Assembly (NCBI GenBank): GCA_022710935.1
Contig: JAKLFY010000057.1
Span: forward strand, 1-40,877
DNA from: Verrucomicrobiota bacterium
GTDB taxonomy: Bacteria; Verrucomicrobiota; Verrucomicrobiia; Limisphaerales; J093
Reading direction: 5' to 3'
DNA length: 40,877 nucleotides
Shown here: one piece after another, positions 27,595-34,351 of the stretch
How the letters are laid out: each line of letters begins with the position of its first letter
How positions within the stretch are numbered: the stretch's first letter is position 1
The notes under the pieces: model-generated
What the model saw: the letters and a program-made list of their open reading frames with translations, nothing else
Databases searched by the model: none
Told to the model about the DNA's origin: nothing
Position numbers and translations under genes: made by a program

Positions 27595-28611
27595 ATGCAC
27601 CCCGACCGCTGCGCCTCTCCTGACCCGGCCTCCCCACAGCGCCCGATCCGCCTGGCCACCCGCGGCAGCCCGCTCGCAATGGCCCAGACACACCTTGCGA
27701 TCGATCGCTGCCGCGCAGCCTTCCCGGACCTCGCCTTCGAGATCCGCATCATCAAGACCACAGGCGACAGACTCCAGCGGGCCTCGATGGCCCAGGCGCC
27801 TGCTTCGGTCTCGAAGGGCCTTTTCACCAAGGAACTCGAAACCGCCCTCCTCCGTGACGAGGCGGATATGGCCGTTCATAGCCTCAAGGATCTGCCCACC
27901 GAATTGCCCGCCGGATTGATCCTGGGGGCCGTGCTCGAACGCGAAGACGCCCGCGACGTGCTCGTCTGCCGATCAACTGGTTCCGCCCTCCCCACGTCGA
28001 CACCCGCGCACGCGTCCCTCCTCGATGCCTTGCCGCCACACGCAACAGTCGCCACAAGCAGCACCCGCCGACGCGAGCAACTCCTCGAATTGCGCCCCGA
28101 TCTGCGTGTGGTTCAAATCCGCGGAAACCTCAGCACGCGTCTCGAGAAGCTGGCCCATGATCCGGACCTCGCCGCGACGCTGCTGGCCGTCGCCGGACTG
28201 CGTCGCCTTGGCTATCAGTTGCGACCGGATGGCGCCATTCATGGCCCACCGCAGCACCCCGCCCCGCCGGGTCTGCGGGCCATATCCCTCCCCATCGACC
28301 TCATGATCCCCTGCGTCGGCCAGGCAGCGATCGGCATTGAAATTCGGGCCGACGATCGCCTTGCGCAATCGCTGTGTTCGCGACTCGACCATGATGTCAC
28401 ACGCGCCTGCGCGACGGCCGAACGCGCGTTTCTGCGCGCCATGGGCGGCGGTTGCCTCAGTCCGGTGGCGGCCTATGCCGAGGTCGATTCCGGCCTTCTC
28501 AAACTCCGGGGCATCTCCTTCCGAAGCGGGCACGCCGCGCGCGCCGCGGCCACCGGACCGCTAAGCGCCCCTGAAGATCTCGGCCAGAAGCTGGCTTCCA
28601 GGTTGCTGTGA
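27595..28611 (+). CDS. hemC: Hydroxymethylbilane synthase (porphobilinogen deaminase)
   Basis: 338 residues from ATG 27595. ATG 27580 is also in frame but lies in a repeated sequence, so the later start is preferred. The enzyme joins four porphobilinogens into hydroxymethylbilane. Signatures: IRLATRGSPLAMAQ, IIKTTGDR, GLFTKELETALL, ADMAVHSLKDLPTELP, TSSTRRREQLL, IRGNLSTRLEKL, IPCVGQAAIGIE and Cys287 in MGGGCLSPVAAYA, the attachment site of the dipyrromethane cofactor. The segment after GLRRLGYQLRP carries an insertion (about 15 residues, Pro-rich) before LPIDLMIPC. Probably co-transcribed with hemA across the 140-bp repeat-bearing gap. Confidence 0.96.
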   Translation: MHPDRCASPDPASPQRPIRLATRGSPLAMAQTHLAIDRCRAAFPDLAFEIRIIKTTGDRLQRASMAQAPASVSKGLFTKELETALLRDEADMAVHSLKDLPTELPAGLILGAVLEREDARDVLVCRSTGSALPTSTPAHASLLDALPPHATVATSSTRRREQLLELRPDLRVVQIRGNLSTRLEKLAHDPDLAATLLAVAGLRRLGYQLRPDGAIHGPPQHPAPPGLRAISLPIDLMIPCVGQAAIGIEIRADDRLAQSLCSRLDHDVTRACATAERAFLRAMGGGCLSPVAAYAEVDSGLLKLRGISFRSGHAARAAATGPLSAPEDLGQKLASRLL

Positions 28612-28649
28612 GAGGTTCCTTTGCGCTTCCGGCTGGTTGATAGGTGGAG

Positions 28650-28679
28650 CGTTGAGCGTTGAGCGTTGAACGTTGAGCG
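28650..28679. repeat. Short CGTTGAG/CGTTGAA heptamer array
   Basis: Four tandem CGTTGAR units plus partial units, 39 bp after the hemC stop. Same unit as the longer array at 19580-19657. Confidence 0.75.
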
Positions 28680-28735
28680 TTTCGGGTTCCTGCTCCCCGC
28701 GTGCGGATTCAACCGAGGAATGCCAACGCTCGCCT

Positions 28736-28807
28736 TAACCCGCATGTTTCACACCCCGTCGGTGCACATGGCGGTCAGACTTCGCGAGAGAACTGCTATG
28801 CGGGTTA
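28736..28807. repeat. 72-bp hairpin repeat, copy D (variant)
   Basis: Perfect 10-bp ends TAACCCGCAT (28736-28745) and ATGCGGGTTA (28798-28807). The 5' end TARCCCGCATGTTTCA resembles copies A-C, the length matches, and the G-C pair of copy B is replaced here by an A-T pair, a compensatory change. The interior differs from copies A and B. Confidence 0.6.
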
Positions 28808-28886
28808 CGGTTCCTCGCGAAGCGTGTGAAATAACCGGGCTAAGCCGGCTGCAAGCCGGCGCTCCGAGCGCTCCGGCGTTTCACCA

Positions 28887-28913
28887 GGCGCGACGCTTCG
28901 GGGCAGTCGCGCC
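28887..28913 (-). terminator. Terminator-like hairpin after the Gfo/Idh gene
   Basis: Perfect 8-bp stem GGCGCGAC / GTCGCGCC with an 11-base loop, 15 bp past the stop of the Gfo/Idh gene and convergent with hemC. There is no U-tract on either strand, so intrinsic termination is uncertain. Confidence 0.35.
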
Positions 28914-28928
28914 CGGTTCAACGGCGCA

Positions 28929-30353
28929 TCATAGGGACCAGCCGGACCGATACTCGCGTTTGAGGAACTGGTTGGCCTCGTCGAGATTCGTGAACTTGAA
29001 AGCGACCGGATCCCATTGGAGGCGATACCGGACAAGCTTCTCGCGCAACCCGACGCGCAAGGCCACGTTGCCCAACAGCACGGCCTCGGCGAGCGGCCCC
29101 GCGAAGTCGAAGTTCGAAGCGGGTTTCTTGCCGCCCTTGCACGCGTCGATCCATTCCTTGTAGTGGCCGACTGAACGCTGGATCGGACGCGGAATGTCGC
29201 CGACCTCTCTGCGCCGCGCATCGGGGTAGATCCGATTGCCCAGCATGAAGCCCTCGTCGCCAACCAGAAGCCTTCCGTTGTCGCCCATGACCTGCTCGTC
29301 TTCGAGCCCGGCCGGTCGCGGGGGACGCAGGCCGCCGTCGTACCAGGTCAGCTTCACCGGCGGCATCGCCACGGCACCCGCCGCCGCACCGCTCAGACCC
29401 GTCGTGTACGTGTTGTGGGCCTGAACCTCCGCGCTCCGCTCTCCGTAATGGTAGGTCACCATCGACCCGAGCGGGAAGGTCTCCTGATTCACGCGGGTCG
29501 ACGATCCCTCGACACTCGAAGGGGCGCCCAGCTTCAAGGCGCGGAAGACGGGATCCATCGCGTGACAGCCAATGTCTCCCAGGGCGCCCGTGCCGAAGTC
29601 CCACCAGCCGCGCCAGCGGAACGGGCAGTAGATCGGGTTGTAGGGGCGTTCGGGCGCCGGACCGAGCCACAGATCCCAATCGAGCGTCTCGGGCACAAGC
29701 GGCGTCTCTTTGGGCCGGGGCACGCCCTGGGGCCAGTATTCGTTGAACAGGCCTTGCGAAGGACGGTCAGTCCAGATGTGGGCCTCGCGGACCTTGCCGA
29801 TGGCTCCGTGCCAGATCAGCTCGCATAAGCGCCGCGATTCCTCGGATCCGGCGCCCTGATTTCCCATCTGGGTTGCGACTCCCGCTTGCCGCGCCGCTTC
29901 GGCCACCTTGCGCGCTTCCCAAACCGAATGCGTCAGCGGCTTTTCGCAGTAGACATGCTTGCCCCGCTTGATGGCCTCGATCGACGCCGGCGCGTGATGG
30001 TGGTCGGGCGTGCCGATCACCACGGCGTCAATCTCCTTCATCTCGTCGAGCATCTTCCGGTAATCCTTATACTGCTTGGCCCCGGAATACCGTTTGAACG
30101 TATGCCCCGCATGGCCCCAGTCGGCATCGCACAACGCCACAATATTCTCGCCCGGACTCTCTTTCTGAATGCTGCTCAGGTCGGCCGCGCCCTGGCCCCC
30201 GATCCCGATGCCGGCAATGTTCAGTTTGCCGCTGGGTGGTGTCTGCCCCCGCAAGCCCAGGATTGAACTGGGCGCGACGAAGAACGCTGTTGTGGACACG
30301 GCGGTGCCGCCCAGAAAACGGCGGCGTGTGATTTGAGGAGTCGTTTGTTTCAT
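28929..30353 (-). CDS. Tat-exported Gfo/Idh/MocA-family oxidoreductase
   Basis: 474 residues from ATG 30353. A Tat signal (TRRRFLGGTAVSTTAFFVA) precedes the Rossmann domain: IAGIGIGGQGAADL, NIVALCDADW, AVVIGTPDHHHAPASIEAIKRGKHVYCEKPLTH with the EKP motif. The C-terminal alpha/beta domain contains GWWDFGTGALGDIGCHAMDPVFRAL. Family members are NAD(P)-dependent oxidoreductases of sugars and related alcohols; exported Tat forms are abundant in Planctomycetes and Verrucomicrobiota and may bind the cofactor tightly before export. The frame stays open to 30512, but that extension is a translation of repeat copy B and was excluded. It lies 215 bp after the UroD-like gene on the same strand. Confidence 0.93.
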   Translation of the reverse strand: MKQTTPQITRRRFLGGTAVSTTAFFVAPSSILGLRGQTPPSGKLNIAGIGIGGQGAADLSSIQKESPGENIVALCDADWGHAGHTFKRYSGAKQYKDYRKMLDEMKEIDAVVIGTPDHHHAPASIEAIKRGKHVYCEKPLTHSVWEARKVAEAARQAGVATQMGNQGAGSEESRRLCELIWHGAIGKVREAHIWTDRPSQGLFNEYWPQGVPRPKETPLVPETLDWDLWLGPAPERPYNPIYCPFRWRGWWDFGTGALGDIGCHAMDPVFRALKLGAPSSVEGSSTRVNQETFPLGSMVTYHYGERSAEVQAHNTYTTGLSGAAAGAVAMPPVKLTWYDGGLRPPRPAGLEDEQVMGDNGRLLVGDEGFMLGNRIYPDARRREVGDIPRPIQRSVGHYKEWIDACKGGKKPASNFDFAGPLAEAVLLGNVALRVGLREKLVRYRLQWDPVAFKFTNLDEANQFLKREYRSGWSL

Positions 30354-30450
30354 ATTCGATTGTCTGACGGCAGCGCCCCAAGGACGCTCGGCATCAATGC
30401 TCTCGTCTTTGACGTCTCCGCAAGAGTGAACCTTCATCCGGAGCGCGTCG

Positions 30451-30522
30451 AGCCCGCATGTCTCATGGAGTCGTGACCAGGGCGAAGCCGAAGACTCCAA
30501 AATGCGGACCACTGCGGGCTAG
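30451..30522. repeat. 72-bp hairpin repeat, copy B
   Basis: Begins AGCCCGCA and ends TGCGGGCT (perfect 8-bp pairing), with a second internal pair GGAGTC / GACTCC, also perfect. Near-identical layout to copy A at 18578. Located between the UroD-like and Gfo/Idh genes. Confidence 0.8.
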
Positions 30523-30526
30523 AAAA

Positions 30527-30557
30527 GCATGTTTCATGGAGTCGTGACCACGACGAA
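30527..30557. repeat. Partial hairpin repeat, copy C (5' half)
   Basis: Starts GCATGTTTCATGGAGTCGTG and follows the 5' half of copies A and B for about 30 bp, then diverges just before the UroD-like stop codon. It lies 4 bp after copy B, in direct orientation. Confidence 0.7.
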
Positions 30558-30568
30558 ACACGGCCGCT

Positions 30569-31786
30569 TCATTCCACGCCGTCCCGCTGATGAAATCCCA
30601 ATGCCGTCTCGAACAGCGCCACGATGTTCTCAGGCGGGACATTGGCCTGGATGTTGTGAATCGAGGCAAAGACGTAACCGGGGTATCTCGTAAAATGCTC
30701 GAGGTTCGCGCGGGCTTCCGCCGCAACCTGCGCAGGCGTCCCGCCCGTCAGGGTGCCCTGCGGATCGCAGCTCCCGCCCCAGAACACCAGCCGCCCTCCA
30801 TAGTCCCGCACCAGCCGTGCCGGCTCCATCCCGACCGCGCTGGTCTGAACCGGATTCAGAATATCGACGCCCATCTCCACAATCGAAGGCAACAGCGGAC
30901 CCAAGGCGCCGTCGGAATGCAACATGACCTTCCAGGGAGTGCGCCGATGGACCCAGTCCAGCCCTCGACGATAGGCCGGCATCACCAACTCGCGAAACGC
31001 GCGCACGGAGAGGAACGGAGCCCGCTGCGTCCCAAAATCGTCGCACACCTGCAGGACGTGGATCCGGTCGCCGACGGCGCCGTGGAACGCTTCGAGATTC
31101 TCGATCCAGGCGTCTGTCAGCTTCCGGTACAGCCTCCGAACGTAGTCGGGCTCGCTGGCAAAGGTCATCATCCAATGGTCGAATCCGCCCTGCCCGAGTC
31201 CATGGAACAATTCGTACGGCGGTCCCAGGACCGCAATGATGGCCTTGTCGGTCGTTGACTCGAGGCGCGCCGCCTCGCGCGCCGCGTGCGCCAACTCGAA
31301 ATCCGTCAGACGCGGCGCCTCCCAGGCATCGAGATCCGGATGCAACGCGCCGGGGTTCTTTTCGAGCCGATCGAAGTAGAATCCACCGGCCGGCATCTCC
31401 CCCACGGCAACGCCCTCTCTCCAAATCGTCAGCTCCCCCCCGGGCCCGCGGCGCGGATTGAACCCGCCGGGGACTTCAGCCTCGAATCCGTCCGGGAAGG
31501 TGAATCGTTTCCAGTCTTCATTCGAGATGCCGAACGCCACCGAGCGCCGATGCAACCCCACGCAGTCGTTGCCGAGCCGATCTCCCACGACCGGATCGAT
31601 CTCGGCCAGCATCTGGAACAGGTCGAAGACGCGGACCGGGCGGTCGAGCCCGATTCCGAGGTGGCGTTTCAGCCGGGCAGAGGCGACCGCGGCCATCCCG
31701 CTCTGGCGCGTCCCGCCAACATCAATCGGGACACGATCGGTCGGCTCGTGATGAATGGCAGCCCGGATGCGTTCACGCGAGGTCAT
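30569..31786 (-). CDS. Uroporphyrinogen decarboxylase (UroD/MtaA)-like protein
   Basis: 405 residues from ATG 31786, five bases after the stop of the DUF5009 gene. The frame opens MTSRERIRAAIHHEPTDRVP, the standard start of UroD-like and corrinoid methyltransferase proteins. Other features: GMAAVASARLKRHLGI, IHVLQVCDDFGTQRAPFLS, GVDILNPVQTSAVGM, LVFWGGSCDPQGTL, and ASIHNIQANVPPENI. It is not part of heme synthesis: the decarboxylase signature MRQAGRY is absent, and relatives of this type sit in catabolic loci. The HxC motif used for zinc in MtaA-type methyltransferases reads HSDG here, so metal binding would differ. Substrate unknown; a methyltransferase-like role on sugar or lignin-type compounds is only inference. 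No corrinoid protein is in the window. Confidence 0.88.
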   Translation of the reverse strand: MTSRERIRAAIHHEPTDRVPIDVGGTRQSGMAAVASARLKRHLGIGLDRPVRVFDLFQMLAEIDPVVGDRLGNDCVGLHRRSVAFGISNEDWKRFTFPDGFEAEVPGGFNPRRGPGGELTIWREGVAVGEMPAGGFYFDRLEKNPGALHPDLDAWEAPRLTDFELAHAAREAARLESTTDKAIIAVLGPPYELFHGLGQGGFDHWMMTFASEPDYVRRLYRKLTDAWIENLEAFHGAVGDRIHVLQVCDDFGTQRAPFLSVRAFRELVMPAYRRGLDWVHRRTPWKVMLHSDGALGPLLPSIVEMGVDILNPVQTSAVGMEPARLVRDYGGRLVFWGGSCDPQGTLTGGTPAQVAAEARANLEHFTRYPGYVFASIHNIQANVPPENIVALFETALGFHQRDGVE

Positions 31787-31791
31787 GCGGG

Positions 31792-32985
31792 CTAGATCCT
31801 CAGGAACAGCTTCCGGCGATACATCCAGTACAGGATCAACCAGAGCGCCAGCAGGGTGGCCGCGCCGTGCAGCAAAGGCTCGTAGGGCGCCCCGAGAAAT
31901 CTGAAGGCATCCTGACCCAGGTGGGTCTTGAGGTTCTGCGCAATGAAATGGTCGAACAGGTGGGCCATGCAGTAGGCGGCGATCGAGTTCATGCCGATCA
32001 CCACAAGCGGGAACGCCCAGGCCTTGCGCTGCCACAGATCAATCACCAGGTAGAAAGCCGCCAGCAGCAGCAAACACCACCCGCCGCTGTAGATCGTCCA
32101 ACTGGGCGTCCAGATGCGTTTCACCACGGGACAAACCCCGGTCGCCCCCAGCAGCCAGCCCGCTCCCAGCCCAACCGCGCCCGCGATCGCCAGCCACCGC
32201 ACCTTCTGCCATGGGGTGCGCGCGCTGCGCACCACACCCCCCGCGATCAGCCCGAGAATCATCGTGCCCAGAGTCGGGATGAAACTGAGCGTGGCGTAAC
32301 CGCCGCCGTTGTGGGTGAATGGATGTTCGCGCGGAAACAGGTTGAGGAACCAGGTGTCGAAAGCCCAGGCCAGGTTGCTGTTCTTGTTCCAGTGGGCGGC
32401 AAAGCCGCTCATCAGGTGCGGCCAATCCTTCGCGACGCCAACCCGCGCATAATCGAAGTCGGCGGGCGGCAGCGGATACAGGGCAAACGCCGCCCAATAG
32501 CCGACCAGCACAATCCCCAGCCCCACCCACTGGTCGCGGACCGGACGGAACCCCAGGACAAAGAGCGCGAAGTAGCCCAGGCCAATCTGTGTGAGCGTGT
32601 CTTCGAAGGTCCAGTTGGTCTGGCCGCTCGAGGTCGAACGCAGAAACACGCCGAGCAGGATCAGCACAAGCGCGCGCCAGAGGGCGTGGCCGTGCATTCG
32701 CCCGCGGGACTCGCCCCGCGCCATTCGGCTGGCAATCGAGAATGGCAGGGCCACCCCGACCATGAAGGAGAAGGAAGGCTGAATGAGATCGTGCAACGAG
32801 CAGCCGATCCACGCGACGTGCGACTGATGATGGCAGAGGAAACCCCAGAACAGGCTGTCCGGAATCGCCTGCGCGACCTGGCAGAGGCGCAGCACCTCGG
32901 CCATCATGAGGAACATCACGAAACCCCGGTACGCATCGAGCGACGTCAGCCGGGGAGATGGCGTCGCGGTGATCGTAGATGTCAT
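31792..32985 (-). CDS. DUF5009 / heparan-alpha-glucosaminide N-acetyltransferase-like membrane protein
   Basis: 397 residues with about ten hydrophobic segments. The start [17 protein letters not shown] is the family signature, followed by a luminal/periplasmic His ([16 protein letters not shown]), [57 protein letters not shown] and a basic C-terminus RRKLFLRI. Relatives transfer acetyl groups across the membrane to amino sugars or remodel surface glycans. Stands 12 bp after the TIM-barrel gene and 5 bp before the UroD-like gene, clearly in one transcription unit. Its stop codon and the next start lie within a CTAGCCCGCATG sequence identical to the end of repeat copy A. Confidence 0.9.
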   Translation of the reverse strand: MTSTITATPSPRLTSLDAYRGFVMFLMMAEVLRLCQVAQAIPDSLFWGFLCHHQSHVAWIGCSLHDLIQPSFSFMVGVALPFSIASRMARGESRGRMHGHALWRALVLILLGVFLRSTSSGQTNWTFEDTLTQIGLGYFALFVLGFRPVRDQWVGLGIVLVGYWAAFALYPLPPADFDYARVGVAKDWPHLMSGFAAHWNKNSNLAWAFDTWFLNLFPREHPFTHNGGGYATLSFIPTLGTMILGLIAGGVVRSARTPWQKVRWLAIAGAVGLGAGWLLGATGVCPVVKRIWTPSWTIYSGGWCLLLLAAFYLVIDLWQRKAWAFPLVVIGMNSIAAYCMAHLFDHFIAQNLKTHLGQDAFRFLGAPYEPLLHGAATLLALWLILYWMYRRKLFLRI

Positions 32986-32997
32986 GGACAGCCGTCT

Positions 32998-33975
32998 TTA
33001 GAAAGGCCGCGGCCCCGCGCGCAACCGCCCGGCCGGGGTGCCCAACGGAGGTCGGGTTTCCTGGACGGCCTTGGGCGCCGTCTGCTCCACCAACTGCTCG
33101 AGGTAGAGGCGCGCCCGCCTCGCCTCCGCGGTGACGCTCGCCACATCACCCGAGGCCAGACACTCGATCACCAGCGGTCCCTGCTTGAACCCGCCCTTGC
33201 GAAGTCGCGCCAGCACTTTCGGGAAATCCACCACGCCGGTCCCGGGTGTGACCATCACCTCCTTGGGAGGCCGAAAATCTTTGACGCTCATGCCGATAAC
33301 CAGGCCGTCGACATAACCGGCCTCCTTCACCGGATCGAGAGCGCCGTCCGAGTAATAAAGGATATTGCCCGGATCATACCAGAGCCGGAAGCTCCGGTGC
33401 CCCACCTTCTTGATGATCCGGCGGCACTGGCGCCCGGTCGCGTTCTGACCTCCATGGGGCTTGATCGTCAGGCGCACCTTCTTCTCAGCGGCATAATCGC
33501 AGCAGTCGGCAATCGCCTTGTAGTAAGGCTCGTACTGCTCTTGCTCGGACGTGCCTCCCAACAGAAGGTCGCCCGAATCGCACGTGACGCAATGATCGAT
33601 CAGGCGTTGCAGCGCCTGGACGCTCGTCTCGTGCGAGGGCCCGAGCCGGAAGTCGCCGTACACCGAGGCGGTCTTGAGTCCGCGCTGCGCCACCTCCCGG
33701 CCAATTCGAGCGGCCTCGTCCGGCGAGGTCTCCGCGTTGATCATGACCCACGACTTGCCTTTGGCCGTCATGATGCCCGCGTACTTGAAACCGGCCTCGG
33801 CAATCGCATCGAGCGCGACCCGGTAGTCGTGCTGATCCCAAGGCCGCGTGTAACAGCCAATCTGCCAGCCGCCCGAGGCGGATTCGCCAGACGCGAGTGG
33901 CAGGGCCGAACCGGCGGCAAGGACCGTGGCGTGCTTCAGGAAGGACCGCCGATTGATCAGCACGGACTGGTTCAT
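32998..33975 (-). CDS. Tat-exported sugar isomerase/epimerase-like TIM-barrel protein
   Basis: 325 residues from ATG 33975. The Tat-like signal NRRSFLKHATVLAAGSALPLA is followed by an AP-endonuclease-2-type TIM barrel: WQIGCYTRPWDQHDYRVALDAIAEAGFKYAG, RGLKTASVYGDF, VRLTIKPHGG, RLWYDPGN, GLVIGMSVKDF and GPLVIECLASGD. Carboxylate and His residues at strand ends (E, H, D) are compatible with a divalent-metal site. The substrate cannot be told; family members isomerise or epimerise sugars and hydroxy-acids. First gene of the minus-strand run (then DUF5009, UroD-like, Gfo/Idh), divergent from the FucI-like gene across 376 bp. Confidence 0.88.
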   Translation of the reverse strand: MNQSVLINRRSFLKHATVLAAGSALPLASGESASGGWQIGCYTRPWDQHDYRVALDAIAEAGFKYAGIMTAKGKSWVMINAETSPDEAARIGREVAQRGLKTASVYGDFRLGPSHETSVQALQRLIDHCVTCDSGDLLLGGTSEQEQYEPYYKAIADCCDYAAEKKVRLTIKPHGGQNATGRQCRRIIKKVGHRSFRLWYDPGNILYYSDGALDPVKEAGYVDGLVIGMSVKDFRPPKEVMVTPGTGVVDFPKVLARLRKGGFKQGPLVIECLASGDVASVTAEARRARLYLEQLVEQTAPKAVQETRPPLGTPAGRLRAGPRPF

Positions 33976-34351
33976 TGCTTCAGCGTGAACCCAAGTCACG
34001 AGAAAAGGCAATCGCGTTTTCAGACGCCGATGTCCCGATGTTTGTCGTCCCATACGACGCGAATGTCGGGGTGCAGATCCTCGGTTTGAAAGCCGCTTCA
34101 TCCGGGGTTCCCATGACGCCGGAGTGGCACCGCCGTCAACGCCCGGGGGGCGCAGTGCATCCGTAAGTTGTCGGTGGGAATCGAGTTTGCGCCGCGTGCG
34201 GGCACTCGGCCTGCACCAGGAGCCTCGATCCGTTTTAGGCCCGGCGCCCTCACCGGGCGACAGAACACCGACAACAATCCGATGCACCGCCACGCACTTT
34301 TCGCTTTGAGTCGGGCGGCTTTTCCGATTAGCGTCGTCCCATCATTCTTGT
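33976..34351. other. Divergent intergenic region upstream of the FucI-like gene
   Basis: 376 bp with no gene; it should hold the promoters of both directions. The central part is an inverted-repeat element (34155-34287). No strong promoter or ribosome-binding site was found before the FucI-like ATG at 34352; TTGAGT at 34307 with a poor -10 is the nearest candidate. Confidence 0.5.
34155..34287. repeat. 133-bp imperfect inverted-repeat element
   Basis: 22-bp ends (GTGCATCCGTAAGTTGTCGG plus TG at 34155-34176, and its near-complement at 34266-34287) pair 18 of 22, including a perfect 10-bp core GTTGTCGGTG. Inside is a small hairpin GCCCGG / CCGGGC. No open frame is conserved across it. Could be a miniature mobile element or a structured leader/regulatory region between the divergent sugar genes. 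Confidence 0.65.

Larger units (their letters stand above)
28612..28928. other. Repeat-dense convergent intergenic region after hemC
   Basis: 317 bp with no gene. It holds, in order, the heptamer array (28650-28679), a copy of the sequence also found before hemC (ends AATGCCAACGCTC near 28731), hairpin copy D (28736-28807), two further inverted pairs interleaved with it (to 28831), a 7-bp-stem hairpin GCCGGCT-GCA-AGCCGGC (28844-28860) and a terminator-like hairpin (28887-28913). Confidence 0.8.

Noticed and set aside
30354-30512. N-terminal extension of the Gfo/Idh protein
   Set aside because: The extra residues are a translation of hairpin copy B; the Tat signal begins at 30353.
31867-34089. 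Plus-strand open frame of 740 codons
   Set aside because: Antisense to the DUF5009 and TIM-barrel genes; no motif.
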